Shown: piece by piece, positions 1-6,689 of the stretch
How the letters are laid out: each line of letters opens with the position of its first letter
Numbering within the stretch: the first letter of the stretch is position 1
DNA from: JANNMJ01 sp031397815
Lineage (GTDB): Bacteria > Bacteroidota > Bacteroidia > Cytophagales > Hymenobacteraceae
DNA length: 20,838 bases
NCBI GenBank assembly: GCA_031397815.1
Contig: JANNMJ010000083.1
Location: 1 to 20,838 of the forward strand
Direction: 5' to 3'
Made by a program: the position numbers and the translations under genes
Notes under the pieces: generated by a model
Told to the model about the DNA's origin: nothing
Seen by the model: only the letters and a program-made list of their open reading frames with translations
Databases searched by the model: none

Positions 1-1
1 G

Positions 2-121
2 ACCCTGCGAGAGTTTGCCCGAAAAACGGGCCAAACCATTTACCGGACAAGTCAGAAAATATGGTCCGATTATCTCGTAAGCGTGTTGAAAAATTCGCCA
101 ATCCCTTCGCTCTCAAATTGA
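2..121 (+). CDS. 3' end of an unidentified gene (possible transposase tail)
   Basis: An open frame enters from the left edge and stops at TGA 119-121, giving about 39 residues beginning TLREFARKTGQ and ending SPIPSLSN. The piece is basic and aromatic-containing, and its look is compatible with the C-terminus of an IS4-like transposase. The sequence just after the stop, GTGCGTAAGTCCTG, has the feel of an insertion-sequence terminus. Against this, frame 1 stays open to 129 and frame 3 to 78, so the reading frame is not certain. It could equally be the end of an RHS toxin tip whose immunity gene is the next ORF. No function is assigned. Confidence 0.3.
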   Translation, partial: TLREFARKTGQTIYRTSQKIWSDYLVSVLKNSPIPSLSN

Positions 122-207
122 GTGCGTAAGTCCTGGGAGTAACAAAAATGAAGACCGTGTGGGACGGCAGAAAGCTTGTTACAATATTTTTAAGCGCAGA
201 TTAGACC
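122..207 (+). other. short gap before the first immunity-like gene
   Basis: AT-rich stretch with no convincing gene. It contains a tiny ORF (148-204, 18 codons, ending TAG) that stops 3 nt before the ATG at 208. I see no clear promoter, hairpin or ribosome-binding site. Confidence 0.4.
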
Positions 208-726
208 ATGATTTTTTCCGCAAAAAACTCTGCTGTACGACAGTATACATTTGTAACTCATAATGAGATGATGCAATTCATTGGAAACCTTGATCCAAGT
301 AGATCAAAGACAAGATTAGTTAATGAAGAGGTTGCAGGTAACCTTTTCTGTGTTTACAAGGTTGTAGATTCAATTGATGATTCGGTTGAAAAAATTATTG
401 CGTTTTCGACAGAGTTCAACCAGTCTAGATTCATTATTTCTTATTGGAATAATTCAATAATTTTTGACTGCGGAGAGTCCTGTGTTATTTTTTCAAAGAC
501 AAATAATTTCTTCTCCTCTTATCAAGTGTCGACTCAAATAACATCCATAAGTGAACTCGGGGATGGTCGACTTCTTTTAATGGAGGAGGCTGGGTATCGC
601 ATTTATTCAAGGGCCTACTTAATTGTTGAAAACACAAACACAGGATTTGTTCACAGAGTCGAAGCGATCGATGGGTGTATAAAAATATCCGCAGATAATG
701 GCGATTTTTTGATAAAAAATAAGTGA
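208..726 (+). CDS. Immunity-like hypothetical protein in RHS island
   Basis: A 172-residue protein from ATG 208 to TGA 724-726. It has no signal peptide or membrane helix, so it should be cytoplasmic. The composition is rich in Ile, Val, Ser, Phe and Tyr with short alternating hydrophobic stretches, suggesting a mainly beta fold. I recognise no family. The codons are strikingly AT-rich compared with the GC-rich housekeeping genes downstream, a sign of horizontal acquisition. Its stop is followed within 2 nt by an RHS core fragment beginning at 728, the same junction type seen after the next AT-rich gene. In RHS loci, a small AT-rich gene placed right after a toxin tip and right before displaced core DNA is usually the immunity gene of the upstream tip. 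That role is inferred from position only, and the matching toxin would lie left of the window. Confidence 0.6.
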   Translation: MIFSAKNSAVRQYTFVTHNEMMQFIGNLDPSRSKTRLVNEEVAGNLFCVYKVVDSIDDSVEKIIAFSTEFNQSRFIISYWNNSIIFDCGESCVIFSKTNNFFSSYQVSTQITSISELGDGRLLLMEEAGYRIYSRAYLIVENTNTGFVHRVEAIDGCIKISADNGDFLIKNK

Positions 727-727
727 C

Positions 728-947
728 TCGGTGCAGAACTACTCGGCCAAAGACGTCTGGTTCGACGACGTACGCGTGGTGACGGTGGAGGAGATGGTGG
801 TGCAGGAAAACCACTACGACCCGTGGGGCCAGAACCTGGTAGATCTGGAAACCACCGGCAAGCCCGAGCACTTGGGGCAGTACACCGGCAAAGAGCGCCA
901 GCGCGAAGGCGGCTTGGAGTGGGCCGACTTCGGTGCCCGCCACTACG
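728..947 (+). repeat. RHS core direct repeat, copy 1
   Basis: A 220-bp segment repeated at 2727-2946 without indels (constant offset of 1999). By eye there are about six mismatches: 733/2732, three around 865-890, one near 901, and 922/2921. It encodes the end of a beta-sandwich-like region (WFDDVRV), then the start of the RHS-associated core (YDPWGQNL, QYTGKERQ, GLEWADFGARHY). Homology begins 1 nt after the stop of the previous gene and, relative to copy 2, ends within the codons for ARHYD. Confidence 0.93.
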
Positions 948-1969
948 ATGCCCAGCTCGGCCGCTGGCACGCCCAAGACCCGGCCGCCCAGTACAACTCA
1001 CCTTACCTGGCGATGGGCAACAGCCCCGTCGTTAATGTGGATCCGGATGGGCGGTTTGCCTTCGTGCCGCTGCTCATCGGCGCGGCCGTAGGTGCGTACG
1101 CCGGTTATCAAGTCGGGGGGTGGAAAGGCGCTGGTATAGGATTATTGATTGGGGCCGCTTCGGGAGGTGCCGCCATTGGCATCAGCGCAGCGGGTGGGGG
1201 CGCCATAATGGCGGGTGCAGGCGCTGGAGCAGTTAGTGGTGCAGGCTTTGCCGGACTAAATTCCAATTGGGATATGGGAGCTATGGGACGTGGTGCAGTG
1301 ATTGGCTCGATCTCGGGTGGCATTGGAGGTGGTATTGGTCAAGCAGTAGCCATTCAGTCAGCGAGTGGAGGCTTGGGAGCCTTCGCATCAGGAGTAAGCG
1401 CAGATGCTGCTGGACAGTTAACGAATATGGCTTTTGATTCTGATGCTGGTTTCAATCCACTACAGTCTCTGCTTGCTGGAGGAGCGACATTTGGGATGTA
1501 TCACGGCGCTTCCGCGTTAAATTATCTGGCACACGTAAGAAATAATCCTGCTTTTAATCCCGATGGTCATCATACGACTTACAGGCAGTATAAGCAATTT
1601 GATAAAATGTATCTAATGTCCAAGAGAGATCACTTGGAGTATGCACTCCATCTTAAAGATGAGGGAGTCTTTCATATTGTGAGAGGTGAACCTCGCTCAG
1701 TAGATGCTACTCCGGAATCTGGTGATTGGGGATTTGCTCATACTCATTGGAATCCTGAAACCACAGTTGGTATTAGTGGGCAGCACAGTCCGACAGAAAA
1801 TTTTACAGGCTACAGGATGAGCTACGTAAGAGCATTTGACGGCGCAACGTATTGGCCCGCAGGTATGGCTCGCCCTGGTTCGGTGAACGCAAACGCAAAC
1901 ATTCAACAACCATACGGCTTATCCTTCGGGTGGAATAACCCATTTTTTATGAATTTTATATTTCCTTGA
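731..1969 (+). CDS. Orphan RHS core fragment with polymorphic toxin-like C-terminal tip
   Basis: A 412-residue frame whose only possible start is a GTG at 731 inside the RHS core, so it is probably a displaced 5'-truncated gene and not a complete protein; full RHS proteins are many times longer. Residues 1-107 are the RHS-associated core (YDPWGQNL, ADFGARHYDAQLGRWHAQDP, then GNSPVVNVDPDG), the usual boundary before a variable tip. Residues 109-240 are a Gly/Ala-rich hydrophobic stretch resembling membrane-inserting segments of contact toxins. Residues 270-412 form the tip, with His, Asp and Trp-rich motifs including HTHW at 337-340 followed by GQHSPTENF. The HxH then Ser spacing loosely recalls JAB/DUF4329-type metal-binding tips, but I cannot assign a class. 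The tip is more AT-rich than the core. It is followed 2 nt after its stop by a secreted immunity candidate. Confidence 0.8.
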   Translation: MQNYSAKDVWFDDVRVVTVEEMVVQENHYDPWGQNLVDLETTGKPEHLGQYTGKERQREGGLEWADFGARHYDAQLGRWHAQDPAAQYNSPYLAMGNSPVVNVDPDGRFAFVPLLIGAAVGAYAGYQVGGWKGAGIGLLIGAASGGAAIGISAAGGGAIMAGAGAGAVSGAGFAGLNSNWDMGAMGRGAVIGSISGGIGGGIGQAVAIQSASGGLGAFASGVSADAAGQLTNMAFDSDAGFNPLQSLLAGGATFGMYHGASALNYLAHVRNNPAFNPDGHHTTYRQYKQFDKMYLMSKRDHLEYALHLKDEGVFHIVRGEPRSVDATPESGDWGFAHTHWNPETTVGISGQHSPTENFTGYRMSYVRAFDGATYWPAGMARPGSVNANANIQQPYGLSFGWNNPFFMNFIFP

Positions 1970-1971
1970 TT

Positions 1972-2535
1972 ATGAAGCGTTTTGCATCTTCTTGCTTCCT
2001 CTTGTGTTTAGTAATAAGCGGTGTGTTGGCGCCTAGCTGCATACCTGTAGCGGGTTACAAACCTGATTACCAAAATAAACCATTTAACGTCATTTTAATA
2101 GGAGATTCGTTGTCGGGTTTTGATATAAAAAACGATACAATAAATATATGTTATCACAAATCAATTGATGATTTTCAAGGAATAAATGGTAGAATATCCC
2201 TTCACATAGTCAATGATACATTGTTAGTCAAAATGTATAAATACAAAGACGATAGATTTAGAATATTTGTCGAAAAAGGAGATATCAGGAAGGGTCAAGA
2301 TATTGATTTCTATGAATTACAAACAAGCGAATTATCTAATAAAATATCTTGCAGAATAAGCCCAGATAGTGTGGACAGGTTGAACGCGAGAATAAGAAAA
2401 ATTAAGGACTATAAAATGCATAAAATGCATAGAAATTCTGATGCATATCTTTTGTACTGGAGCAACGGAAAGCGCTCTGTTAGATTTTATGACCCTTCTC
2501 ATAAATTGGTATTGTATGATTTGATTAAAAAATAG
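1972..2535 (+). CDS. Secreted immunity-like protein for the adjacent RHS tip
   Basis: A 187-residue protein. I use the ATG at 1972, which begins 2 nt after the RHS stop; a TTG two codons earlier would overlap that stop. Residues 1-23 form a signal sequence with a hydrophobic core (CFLLCLVISGVLA) and a Cys at 23. The context APSC is not an ideal lipobox, so lipoprotein anchoring is possible but unproven. The mature part is polar, Lys/Asp-rich and predicted mostly beta, with no family I recognise. The tight stop-start spacing behind the toxin-like tip implies translational coupling and a cognate toxin-immunity pair. A periplasmic location would suit protection against a tip acting in the periplasm or membrane. 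The DNA is markedly AT-rich. RHS core sequence resumes about 35-40 nt after the stop. Confidence 0.65.
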   Translation: MKRFASSCFLLCLVISGVLAPSCIPVAGYKPDYQNKPFNVILIGDSLSGFDIKNDTINICYHKSIDDFQGINGRISLHIVNDTLLVKMYKYKDDRFRIFVEKGDIRKGQDIDFYELQTSELSNKISCRISPDSVDRLNARIRKIKDYKMHKMHRNSDAYLLYWSNGKRSVRFYDPSHKLVLYDLIKK

Positions 2536-2540
2536 TATTT

Positions 2541-2946
2541 TTGTTAATTTTTCATCGTGTGACTATTAATGAGGACTCGCCGGAGGCGTTCGTGTGCTAT
2601 GACTTGTACACGAAAGATAGCGTGTGGGTCAAGTCGTCCTACCAAACCCTTACTACTGCCGCCCAAGACGAGTGGGAACAACTGAGTCTGTCGTTCACGG
2701 CCGACTCGGCGGGCTACGTGGAGGTGTCGGTACAGAACTACTCGGCCAAAGACGTCTGGTTCGACGACGTACGCGTGGTGACGGTGGAGGAGATGGTGGT
2801 GCAGGAAAACCACTACGACCCGTGGGGCCAGAACCTGGTAGATCTGGAAACCACCGGCAAGCCCGGGCACCTGGGGCAATACACCGGCAAAGAGCGCCAG
2901 TGCGAAGGCGGCTTGGAGTGAGCCGACTTCGGTGCCCGCCACTACG
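2541..2946 (+). pseudogene. Second RHS core fragment, disrupted by a nonsense codon
   Basis: From about 2571 the DNA switches from AT-rich to GC-rich and encodes RHS-type sequence: EDSPEAFVCYDLYTKDSVWV, then DEWEQLSLSFTADSAGYVEV, a jelly-roll/carbohydrate-binding-like strand pattern. This continues into the same core as copy 1 (WFDDVRV, YDPWGQNL, QYTGKERQ). The frame stops at TGA 2919-2921, where copy 1 has TGG (Trp in GLEWADF). Past the stop, homology runs to CACTACG at 2946 and then breaks into AT-rich DNA, so no toxin tip remains. The frame is open back to a TTG at 2541, with no credible start. It reaches about 155 bp further upstream into the core than copy 1, showing that the left breakpoints differ. 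Confidence 0.85.
2727..2946 (+). repeat. RHS core direct repeat, copy 2
   Basis: Partner of 728-947, same length, about 97 percent identical by eye. It carries the inactivating G-to-A change at 2921. Changes elsewhere include GAG to GGG and CAG to CAA codons, so the copies have drifted slightly since duplication or exchange. Confidence 0.93.
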
Positions 2947-2956
2947 TTTTGCCAAA

Positions 2957-3495
2957 ATGAAAGCACTTACTTTTTTATTTTTTCTGATAATTAGCCTGTC
3001 CGTCAAAGGGCAGGGCGAGAAAACATACGTTGATAAAAAAGATATGTATTGTTTGATTCTTGCAAAAAATCCACAACTATAGATACTCTCAAAAGCCCAT
3101 GTTATGAAATTTTAGACTACGGACAAGTTGTGTATTACAAGTTTTACACAATGGCCTTCGCTAATTGTGGCACTATTTATTTGTCCTTGTCAGACAAAAA
3201 AGAAATAGTGCATAAATCTGCCGCTATGTGCTTTCCGTCAAATCCATGTTTTGGGGTCATTAACCCAGCGTCTTGCATTTCTTTTTCAGGCGACAAAGCC
3301 GTTTTTGCAAGTTCAACGGATGGTTATATAAAAAAAAGATGGTATTATGTCGTAGAAATATCTTTAAAACATCAAGTGTCGAAAATATTGCACAAGTCCA
3401 GTGTTGAAATTTGTCCTGTATACACTTTCGATGGATCATTCATCGTAGTGTCAAGCGGTAACACCGAAAAGAAACTTCCTTCTGCATTTAGGTGA
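2957..3495 (+). pseudogene. Frameshifted secreted immunity-like gene
   Basis: It starts at ATG 2957 with a clear signal peptide (MKALTFLFFLIISLSVKGQG, probable cleavage after VKG), and the frame stops at TAG 3080-3082. A second frame, open from TTG 3049 to TGA 3493-3495, continues as FDSCKKSTTIDTLKSPCYEI and onward in the same AT-rich style. One extra A in the six-A run at 3035-3040 would join the two into one protein of about 179 residues. This could be a true frameshift or a homopolymer sequencing error. The mature part has several Cys residues and a beta-rich pattern; no family is recognised. It lies 10 nt after a core fragment that has lost its tip, in the position expected of an immunity gene whose toxin was deleted. 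Confidence 0.65.
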
Positions 3496-3545
3496 TCTAT
3501 CGAAATATTCGGCAAGTCCGGCGAAACCACCGCCCCCTTCCGTCC
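3496..3545 (+). pseudogene. Possible third RHS core relic
   Basis: Right after the stop at 3495 the sequence turns GC-rich and one frame reads SIEIFGKSGETTAPFR. This resembles the segment just before the FRYQGQYED motif of some RHS core domains. The match is short and breaks off at once, so it is tentative. Its place directly after an immunity-like gene fits the pattern of the two earlier junctions. Confidence 0.3.
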
Positions 3546-3558
3546 CCGCGCTTGCTTC

Positions 3559-3757
3559 CTAGTCGGCCGTCAGCGTGCTCGAAGTCGGCGTGGGGCCCAT
3601 CGGCGCATCGGCTGTGATAGGCCGTTTGCGCCACTTGGCTACGGCCTCAACATTGATACCGTGGCGCTTGGCTAGTGTTTGTAGGCGTTCCTGACTACGT
3701 TGGAAGCAGCCCGTACTGCCCCGCTGTACTGCCGCCACCGTGGAGTACTTGTCCCAT
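3559..3757 (-). pseudogene. Decayed IS481-type transposase N-terminus
   Basis: On the minus strand an ATG at 3757-3755 reads MGQVLHGGGSTA, matching the usual start of IS481-type transposases (MGHVLHG...). A +1 frameshift follows, and the other frame reads SQERLQTLAKRHGINVEAVA, then KWRKRPITADAPMGP and finally TLTAD before TAG at 3561-3559. LAKRHGIN...VAKWRKR is the helix-turn-helix of this family. Only about 65 residues remain out of a full transposase, and the DDE catalytic core is absent. The outer end may be TGTACAGTCCCGG, read inward from 3813. The call rests on recognition of the N-terminal motif. Confidence 0.7.
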
Positions 3758-3807
3758 AAAAGTGCGCGGTGTTCTGGTCTGAAAGCTACGCCATCACACT
3801 CCGGGAC

Positions 3808-3813
3808 TGTACA
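3808..3813 (-). repeat. Possible terminal TGTACA of the IS relic
   Basis: TGTACA lies 1 nt from the stop codon of the next minus-strand gene (3817-3815) and about 50 bp outside the transposase start, where the left inverted repeat would be expected. No partner repeat is visible because the rest of the element is lost. Confidence 0.3.
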
Positions 3814-3814
3814 T

Positions 3815-6592
3815 TTAAGGAATCAACAGCCGCTGACTCATCGCATTCCCGCCCGGCGTAGTCAGGCGCACCACGTAAGCACCCGCCGGTAGCGCCCCAA
3901 CTTCCAAGCGGTGCTGAAGCGAGCCCGCCGGAGCGCGCTCAAGCTGCGTGCGGCTCCACGAGCGGCCGAGCACGTCGCAGATTTCAACGAGTACCGTCCC
4001 GGCCGTGGGTAGCGTGGCGGTGAGCAGCACGCTGGCGCCGTTGGCGGGGTTGGGGTGGAGCGTCCACGGCAGTGAGCCGCCGTCGGCTTCATTCAGCCCG
4101 ACGCCGTTGCTCCCGACGATTGTCGTGACGCGGTTCGTGTTGAACGGCGGGTTCGTGTTGAAATAGATATCCGCCCGATTGGGAATGATGGTGCCGTTGG
4201 TGAGGGTCGTGACGGGTTTCATCCGGAACCGCACCAGCCCTTGCGAGCGCAAGATATCGACGTTGCGCGGCGGCAGGCGGATATTCGGGAACCGCACCCA
4301 CAGCACCCCGGTGCTGGTCACGCCCCACGTAATGTTGGCCGAAGAGCCGATGTATTGAATCGTGTTGAGCCGAATCATGCGCGGGTCCAGCGTATCGCGG
4401 ACGATCACGGTGGTGGCCGTATCGAGGCCCGTGTTCTGGAACCGAATCGTGTAATCAATCGGCTGGCCGCTGGAAACCTGCGCGAGAGTCAGCAGCACAT
4501 GGCTGACTTCAATCGAGTTCGGCGAGATGGAGCTGCTGACGCTTTGCCGGAGCGAGTCCTCGTTATCGGCGGGAATCATATCGGCGGCCAGCGGCACGCG
4601 GGCGCTGGTGTGCAGCCGGGTGCCGGCGGGCACGTTGATGGGCAGGCTGAACTGCATCTCGTAGCTGCGTTGGGCCAGCGGAGGTAGGGCCGGGTACATC
4701 CAGCTCAGCTGACGGCCGGTGACGGTGGCGGCGGGCGCGCTGCTCACGTAAGCCGCCCGGCTGTCGAGGTCGGCGTACACGCTGCCGGAGGTAATCGTGG
4801 TGGTGCCGACGTTCGTCAGCGTCACGCGGCTGCGGGTGATGAAGCCGGGCCGGGCATCGGAATACGCCGAGAAAGCCACTTGCAAATCGGGCTGATTCGG
4901 GATCGGCGCCAGCCCAAACCGCCGCAGCGAATCGACGGCTCCGGCGGCGGGCAGGTAGCTCTGAAAGCCAGCGGCGCCCTCGGTGAGGTAATAGTGAGGT
5001 GGCACGTTGGGCAGGCGTAGCGTGACGGTGCCGGGGTCGGTGTTGAGGTCGAAATAGCCGGTGGCGGCGTTCGAGACGGCGAGGTCGGGACGGTTCAGCG
5101 TCTCCACAATCTGGCTATGTGCGAACGATGGCTCGCTCGTATCCTGCCGCCCGTTGGCGTTACTATCGAGGTAGATTTTGCCGGTTATGTGCGCCGTGGG
5201 GCGGATTTTCAGCAGGAAAGATTCGCGGACGTCAGCGTCGTCGTAGCGGCCGGTGCCGGTGCCCATCACGTATAAGCGGCCCCGCGCATCGGCGCCGATG
5301 CTGTAGCCGCTGGTGATGCTCGGGCCGCGCAGGTCTTGGATTTTACCCCAGCGCACATCGCCGCCCGGCGAGTAGCTCACCACGAATAGCTGGGAGCTTT
5401 GCGGCTGTCCGGCAGTCGGGGAGAGGTCGGTCAGCCGAACGCCGCCGAACGTCACGGAGCGATTGAAAAGGGTGCCGACTACGTGCGCGTTTCCGGCCGT
5501 ATCCACCACCACGCCGGTGCCCGAATGGCTCCCGCCCTGCGCCGCCCCACGCCCCCACAACGCGGTGCCGCCGGGGCTGAACCGAAACAGAAACGTGCCC
5601 TGATGCGGCACCGCTATTGGGCCGAACCGTACGCTGTCGGCGGAAGCGTTGCCCGTGAGGTACACCTCACCGCCCTGCCCGACAGCCAGCGCGTAGGCGC
5701 CGGCTGCCCCGCCGCCGGTGCTTGCTTTCGCCCAAGTGGGCTCTCCGCTCTGGCTAACGGCCATCACCAGCGCCCGGCTTGCGGTATTGAGCAGCGGAAA
5801 AGGAATGGGAGCCGTCGGATGGTCAATCAGCAGCTCTCCCCGGAAATACCCCGCCACGATGACGCCACCCGTCGGCGCGAGCCGCACGTCGAGCAGGGTG
5901 CTTTGCGCGCCGCCCCACCCCACCGACCGCAGCGGCAGCACCCAATCTGTTTGGGCGTTCATATCGATGGCCGCCACGAAGCTGTAACGCCGCGTACCGG
6001 TCGGCATCGCCGCCGAACCGAGCGAATCGACGTTCGTGGCTGCTCCCGTCAGGTAACAATACCCGCTGGTATCGACGGCCATTGCCGTCAGGAACAGGGT
6101 GCGGTTGGGCTTTTGGCGCCATAAAGAGCGCACCTGAAGCACGCTGCCGTCGGGCTGGAGCACCGCCAGAAAAGCGCCTGCCGGGGTAATCTGGAAGGTA
6201 TCGGCCTGGAAATAAGCGTCGTTGCTGCCGCTCACGTAGAAATACCCGAACTGGTCGCGGGCGAACCCGCCGAGCCCGTCGCGCCCCGTTCCCCCGAGCT
6301 GCCGCACCCATTGCACCTGCCCATCAGCATTGAGCTGAATGATCGCCAGATCGATGTCGAGCGGGCCGGTTGTCAACAGCCGCCGCCCGCCGACTTTCAG
6401 CGAGTCGCTGAATTCAACGGCCAACGTCGTATTCCCGTCAATATCCGTGACTTGCTGCGAGGCGCGCACGGCGCGGGTATCGATTATCTGTGCCCACTCG
6501 GCCTGTTGGGCGCGCCCCACGAGTGGCCCAAGCAACAGCAAAAGCAGCGCGCCGAGCACGCGGCCCGACAGAAAAGAGCAGGCGTATTTCAT
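3815..6592 (-). CDS. T9SS-exported SBBP-repeat protein with C-terminal sorting domain
   Basis: A 925-residue protein from the ATG at 6592; a TTG 21 nt upstream would also be in frame but adds nothing signal-like. Residues 1-28 are a signal peptide (GALLLLLLGPLVGRA). Residues about 30-460 hold at least six SBBP-like propeller motifs of the type DxxGxxYVxG (for example VDTSGYCYLTG, GQGGEVYLTG, VDTAGNAHVVG). Around 468 there is an SdrD_B-like calcium-binding module (GKIYLDSNANGRQD). Residues about 690-835 match the DUF11/DUF7619 type domain (YTIRFQNTGLDTATTVIVRD, later NRADIYFNTNPP). From about 844 the T9SS type A sorting domain begins (LHPNPANG) and ends QRLLIP. Expected fate: export by Sec and then T9SS to the surface or medium; the role may be adhesive or structural. 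It lies 97 bp downstream of the sigma-linked barrel gene, and an IS relic abuts its stop. Confidence 0.88.
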   Translation of the reverse strand: MKYACSFLSGRVLGALLLLLLGPLVGRAQQAEWAQIIDTRAVRASQQVTDIDGNTTLAVEFSDSLKVGGRRLLTTGPLDIDLAIIQLNADGQVQWVRQLGGTGRDGLGGFARDQFGYFYVSGSNDAYFQADTFQITPAGAFLAVLQPDGSVLQVRSLWRQKPNRTLFLTAMAVDTSGYCYLTGAATNVDSLGSAAMPTGTRRYSFVAAIDMNAQTDWVLPLRSVGWGGAQSTLLDVRLAPTGGVIVAGYFRGELLIDHPTAPIPFPLLNTASRALVMAVSQSGEPTWAKASTGGGAAGAYALAVGQGGEVYLTGNASADSVRFGPIAVPHQGTFLFRFSPGGTALWGRGAAQGGSHSGTGVVVDTAGNAHVVGTLFNRSVTFGGVRLTDLSPTAGQPQSSQLFVVSYSPGGDVRWGKIQDLRGPSITSGYSIGADARGRLYVMGTGTGRYDDADVRESFLLKIRPTAHITGKIYLDSNANGRQDTSEPSFAHSQIVETLNRPDLAVSNAATGYFDLNTDPGTVTLRLPNVPPHYYLTEGAAGFQSYLPAAGAVDSLRRFGLAPIPNQPDLQVAFSAYSDARPGFITRSRVTLTNVGTTTITSGSVYADLDSRAAYVSSAPAATVTGRQLSWMYPALPPLAQRSYEMQFSLPINVPAGTRLHTSARVPLAADMIPADNEDSLRQSVSSSISPNSIEVSHVLLTLAQVSSGQPIDYTIRFQNTGLDTATTVIVRDTLDPRMIRLNTIQYIGSSANITWGVTSTGVLWVRFPNIRLPPRNVDILRSQGLVRFRMKPVTTLTNGTIIPNRADIYFNTNPPFNTNRVTTIVGSNGVGLNEADGGSLPWTLHPNPANGASVLLTATLPTAGTVLVEICDVLGRSWSRTQLERAPAGSLQHRLEVGALPAGAYVVRLTTPGGNAMSQRLLIP

Positions 6593-6689
6593 CGGGGCGG
6601 GGCTAGAGCGCAAAATCCGTCAGGTGAACAGGCGCACGATTGTTTCAGGCTGGAAAGGCGAGTTAGAGCTTCTGACTACAGCGTTCAGA

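Noticed and set aside
148..204. 18-codon ORF (MKTVWDGRKL...) ending 3 nt before the gene at 208
   Set aside because: Too short and unsupported; it could be the tail of a decayed frame, as the same frame is closed at 127-129.
1108..1323. Pro/Ala-rich minus-strand ORF opposite the RHS tip
   Set aside because: Mirror image of the Gly/Ala-rich coding stretch on the plus strand; low complexity, no start context.
2544..3006. Minus-strand ORFs (for example 2544-2966 and 2695-3006) opposite the second RHS core
   Set aside because: The same shadow frames occur opposite copy 1 (485-1001), so they follow from the core's codon use and are not genes.
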